NCBI RefSeq assembly: GCF_032854445.1
Contig: NC_088305.1
Location: forward strand, 24,523,400 to 24,587,399
DNA length: 64,000 nt
Origin: Liolophura sinensis
Lineage: Eukaryota > Mollusca > Polyplacophora > Chitonida > Chitonidae
Direction: 5' to 3'
Position numbers and translations under genes: made by a program. The first letter of the stretch is position 1; each line of letters begins with the position of its first letter. Below the pieces are notes generated by a model. That model saw nothing but the letters and a program-made list of their open reading frames with translations, was not told where the DNA came from and ran no database searches. Positions 12,101-24,100 of the stretch are shown here, piece after piece.

Positions 12101-15100
12101 TCCCCATGTTATCTCCTGTTGGGAAAGAGTTGTTACACAGAACATATTTCCCATGTTTTCTCCTGCTGGGAAAGAGTTGTTACACAGAACATATTTCTCA
12201 TGTTATCTCCTGTTGGGAAAGAGTTGTTACACAGACTATTTTCCCAAAGTTATCGCATCTTGCGAAAAGTTTGTCGCGCAGAAGAATTTTTCCAGGTTAT
12301 TTCAGTTTAGGAAACGCTGGGAAAGGGTTGCTACCAATAATTATGTTCCTAAGTTATCTAACCTCAGGAAAGTGGCGTTAGGCAGAACAAAATTTCAATG
12401 TTCTTCAATCTGGGAAAGGTTTATTATACAGAATCTCGTGTTGAGAAAAGGGCTATTACAAACGTTGTCTGAACTCACCTCCTAGTATCTCGGTTCCAGT
12501 TACGATATCACTGTACGGTAAGGGAGATCCGTTCACTGTGATATTGAAACCCTCCATCTGGATGAGGTGAATGCCTTGAAACTTCATCAACAAAATCTGG
12601 TAGGAAAGTATTTGAAGCGTAAAGATAACTCAGTGCACAAAAACAAACTAATGAAGGGAAAACCAGATGAGAAGCCAATACGGGTGCAAAAACACTAAAA
12701 CAATCAGCTTCAAATACAGAACAGAAATTGAAATGTCAGATTGTATAAATAAAATTTGTATTATAACATTCGTATACCCGCACCTTCAACCATAACTGAC
12801 ATCAGAATTACACAACTGCACGAAGAATTTTAAAACCAACGTTCAACCCAAAACACAACAAAGGAAGAAGTTATGAGGGAAAAGAGAAACAGTCAATAGA
12901 ATTTACAGGGCAAATAAATTAAATCAGTATCAAAACCTTGTTCCAAATTAGTTTATAAGCTGTCGTTTACACAAATACATGTACATCATTTATGCATGGA
13001 TTGCAGCTGTTCATATATCCAACGTATCGATCTTGATCAACACGATGAATGAAAGTTCCCTAACGAAATTGTGGACCTTCAGTGCACACTGACTTCCAGT
13101 GGGTATCAATTCATACTACTCTCTGCCTTTTTGTCGTTTGTCTTGTACATGAGCAGCTATTGTTGTCAAATTCATACGTCCAAAACGTAGCACAAAGTTC
13201 ATCATAGGCCTACCTAAAAAAATTTGAATGAGAATCTTCCGCGCAATGGCGACTCGTGTCCAAGCTGGAATGACCGCTGTTTTCTTGTAATACATGATTA
13301 CTACGTTACTATTGTGCCCATAAATGATCATCTCAAAGGAGGGAATGCTTTGTTATTTATTTATTTATTTATTAATTTATTTATTTATTTGCTTGATTGC
13401 TGTTTTACACTGTACTCAAATATATTTCACCTATATTTCACGGCGGCCATCATTATGGTGGTGGTGGTGGTGGTGGTGGTGGTGACGGGAGGGGGGGGGA
13501 CCCATCACCTTCTGCAGGTTGCTGGTAGACCTTCCCACTTATAGCCGGAGAGGAAGCCCGCTTGAGCTGGACTTGAACACATGGCAACCGCATAGGTAAA
13601 TGGCAACGGTGGAAGGAATACACCATATACTACAATGTTTGGGTCCAGTATTATTTAGGGGTGAAAGGTTCCCCACACATAATACATGCGCGCCGGAAGC
13701 AATTCGAAATATATTCATATTCAATTCAAATATAGCCATGGCCGTACTGCTACCGACGCCAAGGTAATACGTCAGTAAACTTAGAGCTGAGTATACTTAC
13801 AACTCACATTCGCGCATATTTGATTTGATTTTAATCTAACAATCAGTGTGACGTAACAGTAAACTGATCCTATTTACCAGTAGTGAAAGAATACATATAT
13901 AACTGAATACAACATAACACATAAGGCGATCAGTTTCATCTAGGGGAAGATGTTTCGTATCGGCCCCAAAGGGAGATAACAGTGTAAGTACTGGAGAAAA
14001 TTGAGAATATATGTTGAATATTTGACAAGCAAAATGTGAATACTGGTTGGAGTCGAAAGCTTTAATTAAATTACCCTGATGTATGCATGCAGAATATCTC
14101 TTACTTGGTCGGAATGACAGCCATAATTGTTCCACCGAGAGATAGTCTGTTATTCCTCATAAGTTTACGGCCGTACGTGGGAAGGCCTGTCAGCAATCTG
14201 CGGATGGTCGTGGGTTTCCCCTGTGCTCTGCTCCGTTTACTCCCACCATAATGCTGGCCGCCGTCGTATAAGTGAAATATTCATGAGTACGGCGTAAAAC
14301 GTCAATCAAATAAATAAATTAATCATAAGTTTAAGATGGCCAATGTTTTAGTTTACATCCGTGCTCCTTAATAAGGTCGTAAATTTCACATTTCACTAAA
14401 AGTGTTTCGGTCACTAATTACTATTGTCAGATTGTCATTTTATTTATTTATTTTCACCAGTTTGACAAAAACATATGTTTATATATGAGGGTCAATGCAG
14501 CCATTTTATAACATCACTGACCTCTTGACCGTTATATAGTGCAGAGGACAAGGCGTTTCACAGCTCGTAAATTGACTCGTACCTTTCTGCATGTGGCGTA
14601 GTGCTCGCACCCAACCGGCTTGAGCTCGATAGAAAAGGTGCTAAGTTCATCCGACAAGGCCAAGTAGGTGCACTTGCCGTCGAAAAAGTAGGTCCTTCCA
14701 TCCAACGTTCGGTAGTAATTCGGCCCAAAACTGATGCACGAGGCAAACGACAAATCATGGGTCTGATTTATAAAGCTCACGATTTCACCTGGACAGAAAA
14801 AGAATGTTTTGAATTTAACCACAGAATTGAATATACCGGTACTCTATTTCTTTAAATTTTTCGGATACCTAGTGTGCTCTTTTTAGTCAGTAAACATGTA
14901 AATGTAGCAGGAATACGTAGTTTCTTTTTTCTCACATGATTAGACCATCTAATGAACAAAATACTCAAGTCTTTACATTTCCAGAAAGCTGGGAAAGAAA
15001 TGTAATATTCTGCATTTAGCACTTCTAATATCTGCCCCCAAAATTAGAACAATTGGGGTGGGCTGTGTTTGTTTGCGTTTAAAATTTCTTTTTGGGCTTG

Positions 15101-18100
15101 TTTTCGTCATATAACTACTCTGTGTCTTTCTCGTATGTCGCTGAAAACGCGGATATGTTAATACTGCAGCTTCATTTGACAGTCCAGTCCAGGACACTAG
15201 AGCCAGGCGAGATGAGAGCCACGATTACAGATATTTATTGACGCTCAACGTCACTCTCAAGAATGTTTCTCTTATACACTGGTAAACAGATTATCCTGTT
15301 TGTGGCAAACAAACGGCTAGTTTGCTCACATTGAGAGGCAAGCGCCTTTAATCACTAGACCACGAGCCACTCCTCGATTACAGGAGCGTATTCCCTAATG
15401 GTGATCATCAGCGGGTTACCATTGTAACGATTATCGACTTTAGCACATGGGCTATTTCCTTATGGTGAGTGTCATGATTACGATCTCAACCGAGTTCTAG
15501 ACCTGATTTCACAAAGTCATTTCTAACTTAGGCCAATATTTAAAGCCTCGATGCAAAGCTTAGTTTTTTTGTATTGTATGTTGAAATTCTAAAGTATTTG
15601 TCATGAAGTGGTCAATATTTTAGTTTCTAGGGTCAAAAAATAAGCTGAAAAACGCTGTTGCAAATTTTGACCTTATTCAAAAATAACTTTGTGGAAGTGG
15701 CCACAGTATCTAAGCTAAATCTTCTTCCCGTCCTCAAAAGAGAAAGTCAAAAGCGATAATTAATGGTGATTAATCAAAACCAATTAGAAGTTCGCCTTAA
15801 TCTCAACCACTTTATTTGAAACTATAATTTCACCCATGACTACGATACTCATTTTATCTTACTCTGAAAATTCTGTTAAAATTTTGTTCTGAAGATACAA
15901 TGATAGCCTGTTCCTTACTCATCCAGACCCACCTTTGCTTATCGAATCACCCTAACTCATTTAGAACCGCCCTTACTTATCCAATAACCCTTACTCATTC
16001 AGACACACCTTTACTTATCCAATCACCCTTACTCATCCAGACCCGCCTTTTCTTATCCAATAACCCGTACTCAATCAGACCCGCCTTTACTTATCCAATC
16101 ATCCTTACTCATTTAGAATCGCAATTACTCATCCAATCACCCTTGCTCCTGTAGACCCGTTCTTACTTATCCAATCACCCTTACTCATTTAGACACGCCC
16201 TAACTTATCCAATAGCCCTTACACATTTAGACCCACGCTTACTCATTAAATCGCCCTTTCTCATCTAGACCCGTTCTTACTTATCCAATCACCCTTTCTC
16301 ATCTACACCCGTTCTTACTTATCCAATCACCCTTTCTCATCTAGACCCTTTCTTACTTATCCAATCACCCTTTCTCATCTAGACCAGCCCAATCACCCTT
16401 ACTCATTTAGACTCACTCTTACTCATCCATCACTCTTACTTATCCAATCACTCTTATTCATCTAGACCCACCCCCACTTATCCAATCACTCTTATTCATG
16501 TAGACCCACCCCTACTTATCCAATCACCCTTTTTCATCTTAACCCACGCTTACTCATCCAATCACCCTTGGATTGGATTAGCCAGCACAAACCCAGGATA
16601 ACTCTTCCTCATCGCTATTTACTCTGACTCATCTAGATTCGTCAGTACAAACCCAGGACAACTCTTCCTTATCGCCATTCACTCTTACTCATCTAGATTC
16701 GTCAGTACAAAACCCAGGAATACTCTTCCTCATCGTCATTCACCCTTACTCATCTAGATTCGTCAGTACAAACCCAGGACAACTCTTCCTCATCGCCATT
16801 CACTCTTACTCATCTAGATTCGTCAGTACAAAACCCAGGACAACTCTTCCTTATCGCCATTCACTCTTACTCATCTAGATTCGTCAGTACAAAACCCAGG
16901 ACAACTCTTCCTCATCGCCATTTACTCTTACTCATCTAGATTCGTTAGTACAAACCCGGGACAACTCTTCTTCATCTTCAGTCACCCTTACTCATCTAGA
17001 TTCGTCAGTACAAACCCAGGACAACTCTTCCTCATCTTCAGTCACCCTTACACATCTAGATTCGTTAGTACAAACCCAGGACAACTCTTCCTCATCGTCA
17101 TTCACCCTTACTCATCTAGATTCGTCAGTACAAACCCAGGACAACTCTTCCTCATCGCCATTCACCCTTACTCATCTAGATTCGTCAGTACAAATCCAGG
17201 ACAACTCTTCCTCATCGTCATTCACTCTGACTCATCTAGATTCGTCAGTACAAAACCCAGGACAACTCTTCCTCATCGCCATTCACCCTTACTCATCTAG
17301 ATTCGTCAGTACAAACCCAGGACAACTCTTCCTCATCTTCAGTCACTCTTACTCATCTAGATTCGTCAGTACAAACCCAGGACAACTCTTCCTTATCGTC
17401 ATTCACCCTTACTCATCTAGATTCGTCAGTACAAACCCAGGACAACTCTTCCTCATCTTCAGTCACCCTTTAGTCTTAATCTCACCTCAAATACTCCAGT
17501 CTGACCTAACACATGCTGACTTACCCTGACACCATCAGATTTTCATTCTCTCGTCTCGATCCACCTATTTTATGTATTAGTAAGCATTAATCCACATAAT
17601 CCAACACATTCACATCATTCTATACTCACCTATGTTCGTCAACACTCACCTATACTCACACATCCCTATAAACGTGTATACTCATTCTTGATAATTCAAA
17701 TTCACACACACCCATGTACACGTATATTCATTCGTGATAATTCAAATTCACACACACCCATGTACACATATACTCATTCGTGATAATTCAAATTCACACA
17801 CACCCCTGTACACGTATACTCATTCGTGATAATTCAAATTCACACACACACCCATGTACAACTTATACTCATTCGTGATAATTCAAATTCACACACATCC
17901 ATGTACACGTATATTCATTCGTGATAATTCAAATTCACACCCACACCCCTGTACATGTTTACTCATTCCTGATAATTCAAATTCACACACACACACCCAT
18001 GTACACGGATACTCATTCGTGATAATTCAAATTCAAACACACCCCTGTACAGGTATACCCATTCGTGATAATTCAAATTCAAACACACCCCTGTACATGT

Positions 18101-21100
18101 ATACTCATTCGTGATAATTTAAATTCACACACACCCATATACACATATACTCATTCGTGATAATTCAAATTCAAACACACCCCTGTACAGGTATACCCAT
18201 TCGTGATAATTCAAATTCACACACGCCCCTGTACACGTATACTCATTCGTGATAATTCAAATTGACATACACACTCATGTACACGTATACTCATTCGTGA
18301 TAATTCAAATTCACACACACCCCTGTACACGTATACTCATTCGTGATAATTCAAATTCAAACCCACCCCTGTACACGTATACTCATTTGTGATAATTCAA
18401 ATTCACATACACCCATGTGCGCGTATACTCATTCGTGGTCATTCAAATTCATACATACCTATTTACCGATATTTAACCACTCACCCTCTGGGCACGGTGT
18501 ACATTGTCCCGGCAGTCCCCACCCTCTGGCTCCTGGGTGGGACCCGCAGCAGTCCTCATACGTCATCAGCTGATCGTCAGCTACGCCCTCCGGTTTCTGA
18601 CCCAGGCACTTTGTAGACTCATAGCAGAATCGGCCAGAGGTGTTAGTCACGACTGTGGACAGGAATGGACAATGTTGTCAAGGTAAGTTTTTGTTGAGAG
18701 GGGAACTTGTTCTTTGCTGTAATGCTGTTCTTTGTTATACTGCTGTTCTTTATTGTAATGCTTTTCTTTGCTGTAATGCTATTCTTTGTTGTAATGTGTC
18801 GCAGTTTCTGCATAGTTGGGATCGTGAAGCAGAGACGTAGTTTTGTGGGGACAGCAGAGAGCTTGGGATAGATTTGCCTAGGCTAGAAATGTTCCCAATG
18901 TTTGTCTGACTGAATTTTGCACACATACGAAGGCGGGCCAAAGCCTGGTTTGAACCCGCTCCTCGTGTGTCCATGTGATTGAAACCCTGGTAATAAGCTG
19001 CTCGTTTCCGGTAATCTTTGTCAAGGTATAGTCTATCATTTAGTCTCCTGCAAGAGTATTTCAGGTAAAACGTTAAGGAAAACCGTATTTTCTCAAACTT
19101 TTTGCTTAGAAAGGGCAGCTTTCAGTTCAATATGTGCGTGTTTTTAATTTGATTTTTAGAGACAAAACCACTTTGGGTTAGTTGGCGAAGTTTGCAACTT
19201 CACAATGAGTATAGTTTTATCATGCAGTCTTCGCAGTATAATGACTGCAACATATACCTGAATAAACACTTTGCAGACATGTGAAAAATAGTTACAGCTT
19301 GTTTGTTGATTTCTCGTTTGCTTAATTCCGACAGCCATATGAAGACAGCATCTCCACTGACATGTGGCACGTATGGCTGAAAACCATAGCCCACATACTT
19401 ACACACTTATTGCTCCCTCTCTGGAACGAACCTGCCAATATTAATAATAAATTGGATGCCCCCCCCCCCCCCCCGGCCATGAGGAGTTTGGAAGAGTTTG
19501 CAGTCGTTGATTCCAGGCCAGGCCAAGTCAAATAGTACATTTATGTACTTAAATGAAAAAGCTATACAAACTGTGTTGAAATCTAACTTTTTTCTAGATT
19601 TTTTAAAGTTTTCGAAAAGTGGAAAACGGTTTTAAACATTGTCCCTGTAAACAAGATCCACCGATTCGAGGCACATCGAAAGTCCCGCCATGTTTTAGGC
19701 TTGCCCTCCTTTCCTCCTCTTCAATATTCATTTTGACGTCACTGTGCTTAAGTGAACAACTAATTATTGAAAAACCTTAGAATGAAAAACCATAAAGCAC
19801 AATTTTTTTCACTCACGGCTGCTGTCGTCCTCACAAGCCTGGCCAACATACGGAGCCACGCAGTCACATGTCTGCGGTTTCACACAAGAAGCCCCATTCT
19901 GGCACTTTGGTTCACATATTGCTGTGGCAGACAATGAGAAAGATTCTTAGAGTTAGCAACTGGTGATAAACAGATCGTCTCTGATTTCTTTTCTATCATT
20001 TGTTTTTTAACGTTTGCATGCATCTGACAACGATTATTATCTGATTATGTCAAATATACTGTTCACTTATTTGAAGGAAGTCAGCGTCTTAGGTGCAGGC
20101 CTGCGTTACAAAAAATTGTTTTTTTTTTGGCCTAGTATAAAATTCTGAACACTTCGTTCTCAGTGTACGAGTCAAAATCTGAACACACTGTTTCCAGCAT
20201 ACGAAGTAAATTCTGAACACATCGTTTTCAGCGTACCAGTCAAAATATGAACACATCGCTCTCAGTGTACCAGTCATATACGAGACACTTAGTTCTCAGC
20301 GTACCAGTCAAATTCGAAACACTTGGTTCTCAGTGTACTAGTCAAATTCGAAACACTTGGTTCTCGACGACGTTTCTCGTTAAACATTTATACAATGACC
20401 ATATCCATTGTATAAATCTTTTCTCATGGGTCTAAGTTTTTGGACATACATTTCTCAGTGTAAGATTGTAAAAGCACATGTTCCTCAGTTTATGTGAATA
20501 TTAACGTTTTAACACATATGTTCCATTGTAAGGATATATTTATTTGATTTATTTATTTTATTGGTGTTTTACAGCGTACACCAGAATATTTTCCCTTATG
20601 TGACTGAGGCCATCGTTATGATGGGAGGAAACCAAGCTGTAAGAAGATAAAATTCGCACATCATACATTCGCATTTTTTTGTCTAAAAGTATAGACACAT
20701 ATGCGTTTATATGTTTTATGGTGGAAAATTCGGTTTATCAGTACAATACTGCTCTTTTTTATAGTGCCTTTAACCAGCGCACAGTAGAATATAACGTACG
20801 TGTATCACAGTTCGGCATGACGCCCCATCCCGTACAGCAAGCCTGGACCGTGTCTTTCTTCAGTCTGCCCAGAGAAATATCAGTCTGTGAACTACACTCT
20901 AAAAACTATTCTGTTAAAATGACAGAATACTATGTTTTTCTCAGTGATGGTAAAACAGAATATGTTATTGCTATAATAATAAACTTGATCTGTTATTCCA
21001 ACAGAATATTTTTGTTGATGTGATGGGGTATTGCTCCTCAACATACTTTTTTGTAGCAGCACTAAATTTAACATTAGCTTTTACAGTGTATGAACATATC

Positions 21101-24100
21101 GAAATAGGCCGATTCTGTCTTTCGGGAGTCCTGCGAGTTCACGCAGATATGTACGAGACAGGTGGGGGTTCTCGCGCCGATGGGCCAACACACCCGGCTA
21201 TACGAGATGTATATTTATCCATATCAGCGTGAACTCACGGGACTCCTGAAATGAATACTCGGCTTATTGGTGTTTTTAGCTCATCATATCTGGTTTCTCG
21301 TGCTGCGATAAGAAATTGGTGCATGTTGTGTTGTAATAAAATTGACACTCGCGCCACGCGGGAAATCATGATGGAAATCATGAGCGTTCGAGTTTCAAAT
21401 AATGATATGAAAGCAGGAAAAAAATAATCTTCAAATTTTGATCGTTACAAGCAACTTTATTTGGAACTATTGGACCCAAATTTTGTTATTCGTGTAGTTA
21501 ACCCTAAAAAACAAAAAAGTTGCTTTTCAATATTTCTTTGTAAAACAAAGAGATAATTAAAATCATCTTTTTGTCAGTAAATTCTACCGACATAAATACG
21601 TAAGGTATTAAGCTAAGTTGGTGTCTTTACTCAAATTACTTACTTTTATATTCATAAAAGATGTAAACTTCAGATGAAAGATTGTGAAGAGCTATTTGTA
21701 AATATGGCCTTCAGTATTTTTTTTTGTCGATTTTTCTTTAAGGGGAGAAATGACACTTGAAAACAACTTTGGTATGGTGGATATTAGGGATCACCTTTGG
21801 TATCTATCATATTTGCATAATGTTGTTCCAGATGTGATGCTGCTAAATCTGTGTGAATGTTAATTTGCTTTTTGTTTTCAAATACGTGAGTTAAATTTGA
21901 CTTATGATAATATTTATTATAAAATATATTAAGAAAAATAAATATAATTAACATTCTGGTTTACCTGTTTGTTAGGAGAAAGGATCAAATCCAAGCAAAA
22001 AGTAATTCATTAAGCATTACACCCTCATATGAAAATTTATCAGGAAGTTGACATATATAGGCCTACCACCATACAAACAATATTTTCAAAATTTTTATTT
22101 CTTCTTACATAAAAACTGAAAACATCTTGAAGACCATACTCACAAATAACTTTTCAAACTATTCCATCTGAAGTTGACCTTATTTTTATTTTGTTTTCGC
22201 CACATTTTAGACAACGTTTGAGGTGTAGAACAAGCTATATCTGGTATTTTTTCCCATGACCACTCATCGTCCCTTAACACTTCACTTCGCCATTACATGT
22301 TTATTTATCTATTTATTTGATTGGTGTTTTACGCCGTACTCAGGAATATTTCACTTATGCAACGGCGGACAGCATTATGGTGGAAGGAAACCGGGCAGAG
22401 CCCGGGGGAAAGCAACGACGATCCGCTGGTTGCTGCAGACCTTCATGTTTATTTAATGTATGCATCAGTGAATACATTATTCTGAATCCGACAAAAGCGC
22501 ATCAGCAGAACGGAAAGCTCTTGAGATTGCTATCTAAAATTTGCCCATTAAATTCACGTCTCCATCAAATAAATCTCCATCCTACGGGACACGTGTCTTC
22601 GTACAGTCGTGGTGTAATTTATTCATTTTAAGGAAGAGCTAACACTATTTTTTTAAAAACATTATCATCAGAACGGAGAGCTCGTGTCGACTTACTTGAA
22701 GAACGCACATGTAGCATTTTCTTCTGGGTGAGCCATGTAGTATAGCGCCCTCTGGCGGTAGCCGTTCTGGTCCGTGGTGTTAACGTCAGCGAACCCCGGG
22801 TACGCCTGCGTGTCTGTGAGAGCCTCCACATCGAGGCTGTAGCCATTTATCAGGGTGTTGACTAGCTCGGAACACGCAGTCGTCAGCGGTTCCTTAACAA
22901 TGGTTGGCTGATCGCAAACGTGCTGGCTGTAACAGGTAAAGCAATAAATTATTGACTGAGTGATTTGTTGTTTGATTAACTGTTTGAGCGATGTATGGAC
23001 TATGTAAGCAATTGCTTGAGGTAGGATGTACATTTGTGACAGCCCCTAACCAGAGGTTAAGCGGAATTAGACAAAATCATGAAGAACATTACTAGATATT
23101 ATGGACACTCTTTTCACATTTACTAATAATAAAATTATACTCATTTAGAAATTTAGAGTGAGCCTATGCGTCGAAACAGACATTCGTTTACCAGCTGTCA
23201 ACCAAAATGGAGGTTCTAGGTCAACAATTACAAGACCAATTCCCCAAAACGACGTTTAACGCAATCCGCCAAAGAACAAAGAAAGAGGAAGAAGCAGTCA
23301 ACAGATTTCAGGAATGGGGAATGGCTGCAGAGTAATTTGTTAACTGAGTAATGTGCACAGACGTGCGGTTCGAACAAACTTCGCGCAGTAACACAGCCTA
23401 TACTACACTCTCAGTGAAGAGACTATATTTTCTTTTGTAACAAAGTTTCCTAAAATCCAGCTTTAAAACCATACTGTCATAAATAAAAATAAAATTAATT
23501 TTTTAAGGTTTTATTATACTAAACGTGTTAACAATTTCAAATATAACAGTGTTAGAAACACGGTTGACAGTAAAATCGACAGCAGTTCAGGTAACTGGTG
23601 TCGACCTCCGTCAAAACATGTTGAACTCATCCCAATCTCCAGCATGCCATTGTTTTTGGAATAATTATGACGTCACCCGAGGCAGCAGCATCTTGTCGAA
23701 ACCAAGCTTATGGACCTAATGTATTAGAAAAAAGTGTTCTAACTTCATTTTCCTGGCAATAATATGGACGCTTAACATATTAGAGCTTATGCGTAGAGCT
23801 TATTTTGTTACGTGTCGCTGACTAAAGACAATTTTGGTAGTGAGTATGACTGATTTTACAGACTGCTAGATATAGGCGACTCTAAAAAAATAGACTATGA
23901 TTTAATGCGCGGACCGGCCTCGATAGCACAGTTGGTAGAGCGTCCGCTTGGCGCGTTGGTGTTCAGCATCAAGGGGATAGTGCAACGACTGGTTGACCCG
24001 TATCAGTATAATGGCTCGGGCGGGGCAGCTTACTTGCCTTCGATAAGTCGTCTCCGTCAAGCAGCACTAGATAAAAGAGCGGTGGAAATCCGCCCTGCAA

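Noticed and set aside
11640..12482. The 47-bp array as a fourth donor-derived array
   Set aside because: The units near exon 7 resemble its donor region only weakly (CTAACCTC against CTCACCTCC); not enough to claim.
11519..12485. Three plus frames of 185-263 codons
   Set aside because: All are one 47-bp array read in three frames; the SCO-spondin-like exon 7 lies on the other strand at its edge.
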